DNA of 32,903 nucleotides from Vallitaleaceae bacterium (lineage in GTDB: Bacteria > Bacillota > Clostridia > Lachnospirales > Vallitaleaceae): positions 1 through 32,903 of the forward strand of contig JANQFZ010000078.1 in the NCBI GenBank assembly GCA_028277605.1. Reading direction: 5' to 3'. Position 1 is the stretch's first letter. The number at the start of each line of letters is the position of its first letter. Below the pieces are notes generated by a model. That model searched no databases, was not told the DNA's origin, and saw only the letters and a program-made list of their open reading frames with translations. This document shows, piece after piece, positions 1-10,000 of this stretch. Both the position numbers and the translations under genes were made by a program.

Positions 1-58
1 CATTCTCACTTAATACTAACACCATTAGAATAATTATTATTCCCTTAATTTTTTTCAT
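1..58 (-). CDS. N-terminus of a secreted or lipoprotein-like hypothetical protein (cut by window edge)
   Basis: Only the first 19 codons lie in the window. The ATG at 58 is preceded by an AAAGGAG ribosome binding site about 8 bases upstream. The peptide begins MKKIKGIIIILMVLVLSEN: two lysines followed by a hydrophobic run, which is a typical start for a signal peptide or lipoprotein. It follows the broken gene at 88-509 by about 30 bases, so the two were probably co-transcribed. Function cannot be judged from this stub. Confidence 0.6.
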   Translation of the reverse strand, partial: MKKIKGIIIILMVLVLSEN

Positions 59-87
59 TTGTAGCACTCTCCTTTACTTTTTAGCAC

Positions 88-509
88 TTATAAGATATTA
101 GAGTTGTCTATGTACTTGGTGAAATCTTTTTCTTTAATTACTTTATAGGACAAACTATTTATGAACTCTTTTTTACTAAACGTCATTTTAATTCGTGCAT
201 ATATACCCTAGAGACTCATTTTTCCCTGTTTCCTCTGTAAATCTAATATCGTTTCCAGCAATAAGCTTCTCATAACCGTATACTATTTCGTTGTATTCAC
301 GGTATATATCATATTTAGCTATCAATTTTTTACTTTTCCCAGTATGAGCATTATAAACTGGTATTAGTTTCTGTTTTCATATTTTTAGATTCTAAGTATT
401 CAAAAAATGTATCTTGGTCTGTTGCTATTACTGTAGCATTCACTTTTAGACTATTTATAGGCATCAAACAAATAATCAGTAGTAATGCCATTACTCTATT
501 TTTCATCAT
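88..509 (-). pseudogene. Frameshifted small secreted hypothetical protein
   Basis: A start at 509 (ATGATG) with a GAGGTG ribosome binding site gives a signal-peptide-like N-terminus (MMKNRVMALLLIICLMPINS). The reading continues for about 50 codons to a stop at 351. A second frame then carries protein-like sequence (LIPVYNAHTGKSKKLIAKY... to a stop at 188). A third frame carries the end (IYARIKMTFSKKEFINSL... to a stop at 88). Joining the three gives a plausible exported protein of about 140 residues with two frameshifts, near 360 and near 205. I do not recognise the family. It sits in a row of small minus-strand genes that are all damaged. Sequencing indels are an alternative explanation. Confidence 0.5.
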
Positions 510-517
510 TCGTCACC

Positions 518-931
518 TCACTTACTAAAGTAAAATTCTGTGCCATGTGCTGATGTCCACGTACGGTCAATTCTGTAACCTAGAAATTTATCGGTTCTAC
601 TTGTAAAATCATTTTCATGGAAATAATCACCCTCATCGTAATCTAAGTATTTACTTAATGTATAATCAAACATTGTATCCATACTATCTTTAAATAACAC
701 TTTTAAAAATGTCTTGTAAATCTCAATATATCTAACATCTAATTCCGTATCTCTAAGCTTATCTTTATGCTTAAATTGAACTGGATAAATATATTCATTA
801 GGTATATCATTATAATCAAAATCACTTAAAGTCAATATAAACTCTGGATTAGTCGCTATGGTTTCTATTGGGTGTTTCCAATTAGATTAACCATAAAAGC
901 AATCAGGTAATGTATTGTAAATTCTGAGCAT
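518..931 (-). pseudogene. Small hypothetical protein gene interrupted by one in-frame stop
   Basis: The intact part (stop at 518, open back to 886) encodes an acidic, Tyr- and Asp-rich polypeptide of about 105-120 residues ending GTEFYFSK. The same frame continues upstream past a single TAA at 887-889 to an ATG at 931 (MLRIYNTLPDCFYG), so the original gene was probably about 137 codons with one nonsense change. If translation now starts inside, the only nearby in-frame choice is TTG at 835, without a convincing ribosome binding site. No signal peptide or known domain is visible. It lies 17 bases downstream of the fragment ending at 949 and overlaps the ribosome binding site of the next gene, as in an operon. 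Confidence 0.45.
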
Positions 932-948
932 CTTAACTCAATACTGAC

Positions 949-1176
949 CTATTGACCATCTCCGCCAGAATCCACATACCTAATAGCTAACTTCTCACCT
1001 TCAGGTAATATCGGTGTTGCCTTTTTAATAATACCCTTAATAATAGCTGTCTGCTCCTTGGTCATTGTATGGCTGCCATATCCACTAGAAACCATTACCG
1101 TTCCATTCTCATGGAAATCCAACTTATCAAAATTAACCCTCTTACTAAGTTCAGGGTCATTCTTAATATATTGGAA
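949..1176 (-). pseudogene. C-terminal remnant of an unknown protein
   Basis: An open minus-strand frame of about 75 codons ends at 949. It reads like a real protein (FDKLDFHENGTVMVSSGYG, then MTKEQTAIIKGIIKKATPIL, ending VDSGGDGQ). A stop at 1177-1179 closes it upstream, and there is no start codon with a ribosome binding site, so it appears 5'-truncated. The family is not recognised. An overlapping plus-strand frame is less protein-like and was rejected. Confidence 0.4.
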
Positions 1177-1278
1177 TTATGTCATATTTACAATAAAATG
1201 CAACTTAGGTTAGCTGATTATCAGTTTAGTAAGTCTGCCCATTTAAATAACTTTGCTTTACTAAACAAAGATAAGCAT

Positions 1279-1400
1279 AAAAAATAGCATTGCTATTCAA
1301 TGCTATAATAGAATACCTTCCAAAAATTCCCCTAGAATATATAGGGGGGATAAACAGCATAAACTGTTATTCTTATAACAGGTAATAAAATTAATTGATA
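1279..1400 (-). ncRNA. Candidate small RNA or orphan leader
   Basis: A minus-strand promoter (1406-1435) and the terminator at 1284-1306 bracket about 120 bases with no ORF. Between them are two further hairpins: a CCCCTA/TAGGGG palindrome near 1331-1349 and an AACAG/CTGTT pair near 1354-1370. No Rfam family is recognised. It could equally be the leftover leader of the decayed genes downstream on the same strand. Confidence 0.3.
1284..1306 (-). terminator. Intrinsic terminator, minus strand
   Basis: Perfect 9-bp inverted repeat (ATAGCATTG / CAATGCTAT) with a 5-base loop. On the minus strand it is followed directly by TTTTTT. It lies about 100 bases downstream of a minus-strand promoter at 1406-1435, so it could end a short transcript. 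Confidence 0.6.
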
Positions 1401-1405
1401 GTACA

Positions 1406-1435
1406 ATTCTATCATTATAGTATTAAAATTGTCAA
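1406..1435 (-). promoter_or_regulatory. SigA-type promoter, minus strand
   Basis: TTGACA at 1435-1430, an 18-base spacer and TAGAAT at 1411-1406. It points toward the candidate RNA at 1279-1400 and the gene remnants beyond it. Confidence 0.45.
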
Positions 1436-2090
1436 TAAACAAATATAGTGTGATTACAACCAAATCACATCCTTGTTTATGACAATATCTCAATTTAAAA
1501 ACCTTCACTATGCTACTTTAACAAAAAAATGATAGTTACTTGTTCTGTAGGTAGAAGTGCATTAGAACCGTTTGGTGTAAGTGGTATAACATCCTAAGTA
1601 GGATTATTGACAGTTGCATATATAAAAATCTCAAACCCCTCCCTTTAGTATAAGTTTTTGTCAAATTTTACATGAGACTTATGTTATCTAAATCCAAATA
1701 TACTGAATCTCTTTATGTTATGGTAAACGTGCTACCAAAATTTGGTGCTTATATTAACTTATATCATATCCTTCATATCCACCACCACTTATACGCACTT
1801 GCCATTTTTAATGAATTCCTGTATACTTTATAGTACATTGGGTATTACTTCCATATTGCTATTCTACATATAGGATAGTTAATAAATGAAATGTATTGGA
1901 TATTTTCTACAATATATCGAGTATCAATAGTCGACAAACTTTACTTTTTTGTATAAAATGTTTTTATCTTATACAATGATCATCGATGATACGGTTTATA
2001 ATAGCTATCTATGATTGATTCAATAAATGAACAGTTTCTAATCCGATTAATGTGAGCAAATATTTTGTCAAATCCATTTCTATATTATGT
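1436..2090. other. Stretch without an intact gene; minus-strand coding scraps
   Basis: No intact gene is seen. Minus-strand translation shows short protein-like scraps separated by stops and frame changes. One around 1523-1625 reads ATVNNPT, stop, DVIPLTPNGSNALLPTEQV. One around 1755-1850 reads SNMEVIPNVL, stop, SIQEFIKNGK and, after a frame change, WQVRISGGGYEGYDIS. These look like remains of one or more exported proteins and fit the erosion of the neighbouring genes. The rest is AT-rich with no clear structure. Confidence 0.3.
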
Positions 2091-2094
2091 TCTC

Positions 2095-2123
2095 TTGTAA
2101 TTTTATGTCAATACAATTATAAT
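2095..2123 (+). promoter_or_regulatory. SigA-type promoter of the chemoreceptor gene
   Basis: TTGTAA at 2095-2100, a 17-base spacer and TATAAT at 2118-2123, about 50 bases before the ATG at 2173. It is not a SigD-type flagellar promoter, so this chemoreceptor may be expressed with housekeeping genes. Confidence 0.55.
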
Positions 2124-2172
2124 AATGTAATAACTGTTCGTTCACTTCATTGTTTATGAAAGGAGATTGCTT

Positions 2173-3966
2173 ATGTCTAAGGGGAAACAAAAACGAATCC
2201 GTTTCACAACACAGCTAGTTTTATATTTTTTAACTTTATTTATAATCTTTATCATAATCATGTCTATCACTCTATACAATAGCTTTGAAAAAATGGGACA
2301 TAGTATTTTTCTCAATCAAAAAGAAACTCTTTTAACTGATTATGATAATTTGATTCAATATCAAGTAGATAATGCAATTTGCACTGTTGATAGTATACAT
2401 CAAGAATATGAAAAAGGAGCTATGACGTTTGAACAGGCAGAAGCCCTTGCAGCTGATCTATTAAGGAATATGCGTTATGGAGATCACGGCTATTTTTGGG
2501 CAGATACACCTGATGGAGTCAATGTTGTTTACCTTGGAACAGAAAATGAAGGTAAAAATAGATATGATATTCAAGATGCCAATGGAACTTTCCTTATTCA
2601 AGAAATAATAAATAATGGTATGCAAGAAGGTGGCGGGTACACCGATTATTGGTTTTATAAGCCGAATGCAAAAGAAGCATCTCCTAAAAGAAGCTACAGC
2701 AGATACTATGAGAATTTTAATTGGGTTATAGGTACAGGAAATTATGTTGATGATATTGATGAAAAGCTTATTCAAATTACAGATGAAATACAATCCATTG
2801 CTTTTAGTACGGAAATAACACAATTAGTTATTATGCTCATTGCTTTGATAATTATTTTTATTGGCATTCAATTACTAAGCAAAAAAATAACAAAACCTAT
2901 GACACAGATGGTTGAGAAAGTGGAAACTATAGCACGATTTAACCTTGAAAAAGATACTCATAGTGTTTCTAAGAACGTCAATAAAGAAATCTACAATGTA
3001 CTAGATAATATTAATACGATGAAACTTAAGCTTAGAGATATTATTCAATACATCGTTCAGTATACAGATAAACTTCAGCAAAACCTAACTTTTATTAACA
3101 AAGGAGCAAAAGAAAACTCGATGAGCCTAGAACAAATCTCTATCGCAGCTGAGGAATTAGCTATTGGCGCTTCTGAGCAAGCGAAAGAGTCGGTTCATAG
3201 CTCAGATAAGTTAATATCTCTATCTAATAAAATAGGTAACTCCGTTAATCAATCAAATCAATTAAAGCTTTTTTCTGATGAAGTAGATGAAGCAAATAAA
3301 GTTGGTTTAGAAATGATGGATAGTCTTATTGCTAATCAGAAAGCAAATATGGAAATCAGCAATAAAGTCTGCCAAACTGTCAATGTATTAGCTGAAGAAT
3401 CGCATTCTATCAGCAATATTATTTCCGTTATTCAGGGAATTGCTAAACAAACTAATTTATTAGCTTTAAATGCAGCTATTGAAGCAGCTAGAGCTGGCGA
3501 ATCTGGAAAAGGTTTTGCTGTTGTAGCAGATGAAATCAGACAATTATCTGAACAAACCTCTGATTCAACCAAAGAAATTGAAGCTATAACAACACATATT
3601 CAAGAAGATATTACTCTGGTAAAAAGTAATATGGATGAAGTCACTGATGTATTGGTTCATGTTGAAAAAGCCTCTGATGAATCATCAAAGGCATTTATGA
3701 ATATACAGAATGCAACCAAAAAAACAAATCAACTCATTGAAAAAATAGTAAGTGAATTAAATACCATCAATACTGACAAAAATGAAGTTGTTTCTTCTAT
3801 AGAACAGATTACTGCCATTACTCAAGAAACATCTGCATCGACTGAGGAGGTATCTGCTACTATTAAGCAACAATCTGAAACTCTTAATCACATTGCAGAC
3901 AAAATAGAAGAATTAAATACTATGGCAGAAGAATTAGAAAAAATTGTAAAAAAATTCAAGCTATAA
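2173..3966 (+). CDS. Methyl-accepting chemotaxis protein with Cache_2-type sensor
   Basis: Transmembrane chemoreceptor of 597 residues that would signal to CheA/CheW. The order is a short basic N-terminus; a membrane segment at about 14-34; an extracellular single-Cache (Cache_2-like) domain at about 50-200 with the typical [14 protein letters not shown] and [14 protein letters not shown] patches; a second membrane segment at about 217-237; a HAMP linker; then a long coiled-coil signalling domain. The signalling tip (about 420-462) carries the conserved hairpin [18 protein letters not shown] followed by [15 protein letters not shown]. No CheR-binding pentapeptide is present at the C-terminus. 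The ATG at 2173 is preferred over TTG at 2167 because AGGAGA at 2161-2166 is correctly spaced from it. Cache_2 sensors often detect small carboxylates; the ligand here is unknown. The gene is monocistronic and is followed by a strong terminator. Confidence 0.93.
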   Translation: MSKGKQKRIRFTTQLVLYFLTLFIIFIIIMSITLYNSFEKMGHSIFLNQKETLLTDYDNLIQYQVDNAICTVDSIHQEYEKGAMTFEQAEALAADLLRNMRYGDHGYFWADTPDGVNVVYLGTENEGKNRYDIQDANGTFLIQEIINNGMQEGGGYTDYWFYKPNAKEASPKRSYSRYYENFNWVIGTGNYVDDIDEKLIQITDEIQSIAFSTEITQLVIMLIALIIIFIGIQLLSKKITKPMTQMVEKVETIARFNLEKDTHSVSKNVNKEIYNVLDNINTMKLKLRDIIQYIVQYTDKLQQNLTFINKGAKENSMSLEQISIAAEELAIGASEQAKESVHSSDKLISLSNKIGNSVNQSNQLKLFSDEVDEANKVGLEMMDSLIANQKANMEISNKVCQTVNVLAEESHSISNIISVIQGIAKQTNLLALNAAIEAARAGESGKGFAVVADEIRQLSEQTSDSTKEIEAITTHIQEDITLVKSNMDEVTDVLVHVEKASDESSKAFMNIQNATKKTNQLIEKIVSELNTINTDKNEVVSSIEQITAITQETSASTEEVSATIKQQSETLNHIADKIEELNTMAEELEKIVKKFKL

Positions 3967-4015
3967 ATGTACATACTTTAAGCATACTGTCAAAATTTAG
4001 CTAAACATAAACAAT

Positions 4016-4050
4016 CAAGGGTTAATAGTTGATGATACTATTAACCCTTG
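4016..4050 (+). terminator. Terminator after the chemoreceptor gene, possibly bidirectional
   Basis: Perfect 14-bp inverted repeat (CAAGGGTTAATAGT / ACTATTAACCCTTG) with a 7-base loop, followed by CTTTGTTT. It lies between convergent transcripts, and its minus-strand side is followed by TTGTTTATGTTT, so it may also stop the efflux operon. Confidence 0.75.
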
Positions 4051-4161
4051 CTTTGTTTAAAGTTATTAATAGGTTAACGATATAATTAGTCATTATGCAT
4101 ATGGTATTAAAATAATTACATTTTGTATCAAAGTAAGTTTCAATACTAAATATTATTTTTT

Positions 4162-5256
4162 CTATTCATTGATAAACAAATTTTTAAAGCTTTGAACCGC
4201 TATATAGTAATCTAACTTGGCTTGTTTTAACTCTAACTCCTTAAATGCTATAGTCTCTTCTAGCTCATCTACACTTGACTTAGTTACCAATCCTACTTCT
4301 AGTCTTTTACGAGCTGCATCTTCATCAATTTTAAGATCCTTTATGGCTACCTCTTGAATCGTTATGCTGTCATAAGCATTTAGAAGCTTATTATAGCTGC
4401 TTCTTATGTCATATTCTATGCTGACCTTTTTGTCTTCAATGTCACATTCCTTTTCTACACCATCTTCGTTTAAATCCGTTATTTTCTTTTCATCATCCCC
4501 ACTATCTAATTCACGATAAAGCTTACTCTCTATATATATTAGAGATTTTTCTATAATCATTTTATTAAGCTCACCATGATCCTCAAGCGTTTCACTAATT
4601 TTAGTGTTTATGTCATCAACCTTGTAAACCTTAAAAGGAATATCTGATGATTTTAACTCAAACTCTGTGTTCATGGGCTTGTTCATGAGCACATTAATTT
4701 CCATACCAGCTTTATCTTTTTCATTGATTAGCTCATTTAAAACAAATGTCTCATTATCAATTTTATTCTCTAATTGCATTAATATTGAGCGTTTATCTAA
4801 GCCTAAAGTTACTCTTTTCTTAGTATCTTCTAAGTTATTTTCTATTCTTTTAATTTTCTCTTCTTGAAGATTAATTTCATCTTCTAGCAATAAATAGGTA
4901 TAGTAGTATTTTTCACTATCTAGTTTTAGCTCCTGTTCCTTCTTAATCCTTGACCATTTTGCATAATCTAAAAGCATCTCAGCTTCTTTAGGATAATAAT
5001 CACTTTTTTTGAGATATTCCAGTGTGGATGAACCGCCCTCGTCCTCTTCATCTTCTGCCTTCTTTAATTTAAATTCAGCCACTCGGATACTTTCATCATA
5101 TTTTTTTAAGGATACATTATCCTTTAAAACAGCCAACTTTAAAGTTTCAATATCTAAAGTGGTATTAACCCTGCTCTTTCCAAAAATAGGTACGATAATT
5201 AATGAACCAAATAGAATTAATAGAACCATACTGCGTAATACATTTTTTTTATTCAA
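4162..5256 (-). CDS. TolC-like efflux protein, second copy
   Basis: Exported coiled-coil protein of 364 residues at the end of the RND operon. An N-terminal signal sequence (about 5-28) is followed by long amphipathic helices with TolC-family periodicity: IETLKLAVLKDNVSLKKYDE matches the usual first helix after the signal, and TKKRVTLGLDKRSILMQLEN matches the GxxxxxDVLxAE turn. The ending, LEVGLVTKSSVDELEETIAFKELELKQAK, repeats that turn, so both halves of the internal duplication are present. It is shorter than Gram-negative TolC (about 470) and has two acidic inserts (EDEEDEGG near 73 and DSGDDEKK near 250). Translation starts at TTG 5256, 8 bases after AGGAGG, overlapping the upstream stop by 8 bases. 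The family is inferred; the similarity is weak and mostly helical pattern plus context. Confidence 0.7.
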   Translation of the reverse strand: MNKKNVLRSMVLLILFGSLIIVPIFGKSRVNTTLDIETLKLAVLKDNVSLKKYDESIRVAEFKLKKAEDEEDEGGSSTLEYLKKSDYYPKEAEMLLDYAKWSRIKKEQELKLDSEKYYYTYLLLEDEINLQEEKIKRIENNLEDTKKRVTLGLDKRSILMQLENKIDNETFVLNELINEKDKAGMEINVLMNKPMNTEFELKSSDIPFKVYKVDDINTKISETLEDHGELNKMIIEKSLIYIESKLYRELDSGDDEKKITDLNEDGVEKECDIEDKKVSIEYDIRSSYNKLLNAYDSITIQEVAIKDLKIDEDAARKRLEVGLVTKSSVDELEETIAFKELELKQAKLDYYIAVQSFKNLFINE

Positions 5257-6772
5257 GTTTCATCCCTCCTTGCGCAAAATAACCCGGACCTATTTGACTT
5301 GCTTTTTCAATAGCCTCTAATGCGTGATTATAACGTCTTATTTCAGCGTCCTTATCGTTTTCTTTTTGAATTAGGGATACCAATAAACCTTCTTTCATGC
5401 TCTCTGTCACAAAACCCATATCGATAAAACGCTGTAACTCCTTACTTTCATTTTTTGATTGAACTAAGTTACTATGTTTAACATCTATTAGTTCTTTCTT
5501 CTTCTTAACCTCTATGTAAGCCGTCCTTATTTCCTTTTCTATTGTCTGCTGAGTTTCGAGAAGCTCCCATTCTTTTTCTTTTAGACGAGCTTGAGTGAGC
5601 TCATAGATTTCTGAATCTGTATCATAAAAATCTTCAACAGCATCCAATTCATTTCTTATTACATCTAATGAATACTCAACGTTTTTTATCTCATTTCTAT
5701 TGGTTACCGCACCTTTGATATAATAGTCTAATGGCTTCAACTCTCCTTTAACCTTTGGTACATCAATCAATTTAATCTTCTGATTTAGATTTAATCCTAT
5801 CATTTGTTTTAAAGACATCTCTAAATTATCAATATCTCTTTCCATCTTAGCTTTTTCAAGTGAGGAGGTCTGCCATGCATTGACAGCCTTAGCTACTTCT
5901 GTTTTGGTCGCCTTTCCTTGTTCATACTTTGCACTGATATCATCCATTTGGTTTTTACTTAATTGATTCCCTTCTACTCGTAGTGTATAGAAGCCATACA
6001 TGTCTATCAATGTATTATATAATTGCCACGCGCCCATCCTCACACCAGCTTCGGCAGTTTCTAATCCTACCTTCATGGAGCTTATAGCAGTCTGGAACTC
6101 ATAAGACGCTACTTTTATTGGATGAACAAAGATTTCATACTCTTCATCTCTAGTTAGATGTCCTGTTATACCCATAGACTTAAATTGGGTTTCAAGTATA
6201 TTTAACTCATAAGACTCTTCCATCGTTATAATTTGTGATTTTTCATTACTGGTTAGAGTGGAATCAATAGATTGATACTCATTAATCCTTCCATTAATCT
6301 CCAAAGCTTCTGCTTCAAGTGCTGCTATTTTATCTAGCTGTTCTTGTGTTGCATTGGTAACCGCCTTTAGTGTTGCTAATTCATCATTGACCTCTGTCAG
6401 TCTCGGCTGGTCACTCATCATTTGTTGCTGTAAACTAGCATATCTCGCATATTGTGCATTGGCTTGAGTCACTGATCTTTTCGTTAATAAGGATGAAAAC
6501 CTTGGTAACATATCATATAACTTTTGAAGCATACTTGTTCCTTGTTTCATTTCGCTAAACTGAACAGTCATATCCTCTATTTGATGACTCAAATCTCGAA
6601 TAGCATTGCTGTGTTCCACTGCCATATCCATAACTTTTTCTCTAGTCAGCTGCATCTCAGTTTCTTTTTTTTCAGCATTCACCACATCAAAAAAACCAAT
6701 ACTAAAAATCATTAAAAGAACTGAGAGACTTAGAGCTACTTGTTTTACCACTTTTGTAGAATACAATGTCAC
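5249..6772 (-). CDS. TolC-like efflux protein, first copy
   Basis: Exported protein of 507 residues with a signal peptide at about 8-33 (VALSLSVLLMIFSIGFFDVVNA). It has the two-fold repeated long helices of the OEP/TolC family: LTREKVMDMAVEHSNAIRDL begins the first repeat. YEQGKATKTEVAKAVNAWQ and LEMSLKQMIGLNLNQKIKL match the conserved G-x-A/S-turn and the following GL motif. A second repeat ends with FIDMGFVTESMKEGLLVSL. It would act with the RND pump and adaptor encoded just upstream, probably spanning the cell wall side. Start is GTG at 6772 after AGGTGA. A 233-base gap separates it from the pump gene, unlike the tight spacing elsewhere in the operon, and no terminator is visible there. 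The following TolC-like gene overlaps its end. Confidence 0.75.
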   Translation of the reverse strand: MTLYSTKVVKQVALSLSVLLMIFSIGFFDVVNAEKKETEMQLTREKVMDMAVEHSNAIRDLSHQIEDMTVQFSEMKQGTSMLQKLYDMLPRFSSLLTKRSVTQANAQYARYASLQQQMMSDQPRLTEVNDELATLKAVTNATQEQLDKIAALEAEALEINGRINEYQSIDSTLTSNEKSQIITMEESYELNILETQFKSMGITGHLTRDEEYEIFVHPIKVASYEFQTAISSMKVGLETAEAGVRMGAWQLYNTLIDMYGFYTLRVEGNQLSKNQMDDISAKYEQGKATKTEVAKAVNAWQTSSLEKAKMERDIDNLEMSLKQMIGLNLNQKIKLIDVPKVKGELKPLDYYIKGAVTNRNEIKNVEYSLDVIRNELDAVEDFYDTDSEIYELTQARLKEKEWELLETQQTIEKEIRTAYIEVKKKKELIDVKHSNLVQSKNESKELQRFIDMGFVTESMKEGLLVSLIQKENDKDAEIRRYNHALEAIEKASQIGPGYFAQGGMKLE

Positions 6773-7005
6773 AATTTCACCTACTTTCAGTATGAACTAT
6801 CTTTTAAGATTCGTTAATAGTTACATTTTCTAGTTTATAAGCTTAAACTTAATTAGTTCACTTATTTAACACTAAGTACAGAAACCTGATTATCGTACTA
6901 TTAAGATATGAAAGGATTAATAGCATTAGCTGCAAACCATTTAGATGTTATGGAACTAATACTATTAATGCTTAACAATTACTGTATAACTAAAATCTTT
7001 AATAA

Positions 7006-10000
7006 TTACTTATTCGCTGCTAGAGCTTGCTTTCTTTTCGCTCTTCTTTTCTCTCTCTTTTTCTTTCGTTTAGTAACGAAATCGTCTATAACGGTATACA
7101 CTACTGGTATAAAGATTAAAGTTAATAGCGTTGCGACTAACAAGCCGAAAATAACAACGGTTGCCATAGGTGCTTGAAGCTCTGCACCCTCTCCAATTCC
7201 CAGTCCTAATGGTATCATAGCTAATACAGTTGTCAACGTTGTCATTAAAATTGGTCTTAGTCTAATTGGACCTGCTTTTATAATTGCTTCGTTTCTTTCT
7301 TCCCCTTTACTACGTCTTGTATTGATATAAGCAATAAGAACGATAGCATTATTAACAACAATACCAGATAATAATATAAATCCAATCAAAGAGGTTATAT
7401 TGATAGTTCTACCGCTTATCAGTAATCCTAATAGACCACCTGCAAAAGCTAATGGTGTTGAGAACATGATAATAAATGGTGTTAATAAAGATTCAAATTG
7501 TGCTGCAAGAATCATATAAACAAGTAGCACGGCTAACCCAAGTGCTAAGAACAAATCTCCAAAAGCTTCATTAATGTCTTCCATTTCTCCACCATAATTG
7601 ATAGTATAGCCTTTTGGAACACTGATTGAAGCACCTTCTGCTCTAATATCCGCCATAACACTTGCTAAATCTCTTTCTTGTATATCGGAGGTAATGTTTA
7701 TAACTCTCGATTGATCTTCTCTATCTAAATGAACGGGTCCCATCGATATACTAACATCAGCAATTAACTCTAGGGGTACTACTGCACCTGTAGGAGACTG
7801 TATTAATACTTGTTTTAAATTGGATATACTTTCACTGTAGATGGCATCTCCTTCAATAATAACATCTATTTCCTCACCATCCATCTTGTATTTTGTTGCC
7901 GTACGTCCATCAATTACAGCTTTTACAGAATTAGCTACTTGTGCTGTTGTGAGTCCATATATAGATGCTCTTTCTCTCTTAAGTTTAATCTCAACCTGCG
8001 GTATGGTTTCTGACAAGCTTGATACTACATTCTTTGTTCCTTCTACTTTTTTAACCCTATCTACAACTTGATCAGAAAGCTGGCCGAGCACCTCAAAATC
8101 ATCACCTTTAATGCTTATAGTAATGGGACTTCCACCACTTACTCCCATCATACTGGATTGAGATGTTACGGTTGTCTTTACTCCTGGTATATGTTTAATA
8201 CGTTCTTCAATTTCCTCAGTAACTTCAAAAACACTTCTTTCTCTTTCACTAACCGATTTTAAAACACCTTGTATTTGTCCTTTGTTCTGTGAAACATCAA
8301 CAAAATTACCACCGGATGTATTAGAGAAAATCTTCTCAATTTCATCAATACCTTCTAATCGCGCAACAATAGTATCAATGGCTTCTCCAGTATCCGTCAC
8401 CTGTGCACCATTTTCAAGCTCTATATCAATAGTAAAATTTCCTTCATCAGCTGTTGGAAAAAACTCTACACCAATTAGTTGAATGGATAATATACTTCCT
8501 ACAAACAGTGCTATAGCAGAAAATATAACCGTTTTCCTATGTTTTATTGCCCATTTTAACAAGCTTTGATATGTAGTCTCTACCGATGAATATATTTTAT
8601 CTGTTTTATCAAGAATTGCCCCAAATATCCTGAATTTTGTAACATGATGCTCACCACGCATCTCATCAACCTTCAGCATTTTAGATGACATCATCGGAAT
8701 TAAAGTTAAAGCTACAACTAATGATGATAGTAAAGAGAACGTTACAGTTAAAGCGAGTTCTCTAAACATGATGGATGTTATTCCCTCAACGAATACCATT
8801 GGAAGGAATACAGCAATGGTTGTAAAAGTAGAAGCCGTAACTGACATAGCAACTTCTTTTGCACCTTCTACAGCAGCCTTAACTTTAGAATAGCCCTCCT
8901 GCCGGTATCGGTAAATATTTTCTAGAACAACGACTGAATTATCCACCAGCATTCCAATACCGAGGGCAAGACCTCCAAGTGTCATCATATTTAGTGTGAT
9001 ATTATTAAAATAAATGAGTGCAAAAGTAGCAATAACTGAAATTGGTACAGATAATCCTATAATAATGGTACTTCTAACATTTCTAAGAAAGATAAATAAT
9101 ACAAGAACAGCTAACACACCACCAATGATGGCATTATTTCCAACTTGAGATATAGAACGCTTGATGTATACGGATAGATCAACAATAATATCTATATCAT
9201 AATCAGATTCCATATTCAATGCTTCAACTTTTTCTCGAACTTTATCAGCGACATTAACCGTATTTGTTCCTGATTGCTTTTGTATGGATAAACTCACGGC
9301 TGGTTTTCCATTAATCTTAGATATGGTTTCAAGCTCTTTGTTGCTCAAGTTGATATCTGCAACATCACTTAATTGGATAACGCTTCCTGTCTTAAGGGTA
9401 ATCTTCGTATCTTTAATTTGATCAATCGAATCAAATTCTCCTACTGTTCTTACAAGAAGCTCTTTATCCCCTTTATTAACGGAGCCTGCTGGAAGATTGA
9501 TATTTTCAGCAGCCAGCATCTGAGCTAGTGTATCCATTGATAAACCATAACCATTTAACTTCTCTGTATGTACCTTAATACTTATGTAGTTTTCGTATCC
9601 TCCTGAAACACTGATAGAAGCTACTCCAGCTATCTGCTCCAGTCCTGTTTTTAAAGTAGTTTCTGCGTATTCTTTTAAAGTTGTTAGATTTGAACCAGAT
9701 ACACCTATCTGCATAATAGGTTGTGCATTAATATCATACTGCATAACCATTGGATCCGATGCACCTTCTGGTAAATAAGGCTTGATCATATCTACCTTTT
9801 CTCTTATCTTTAACGTAGAATACTGCATATCTGTACCATAATTAAACAAAACAACCACGATTGAAGAACCTTCCATAGTCATGGATTGTATAGAATCTAT
9901 ATTTTCTACAGTACCTACCACTTCCTCTATCGGTCGTGTAATCATAGTTTCAATTTCTGCTGGCGCAACATTAGAATAAGTGGTGTTAACAATAGCAACA

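Noticed and set aside
1069..1287. Plus-strand ORF of 72 codons
   Set aside because: It has no ribosome binding site and overlaps the minus-strand fragment at 949-1176, which reads more like real protein. Its composition is typical of a chance frame.
7841..8482. Several short plus-strand ORFs opposite the RND pump gene
   Set aside because: They are antisense shadows of a clearly coding 1040-codon gene and have no ribosome binding sites.
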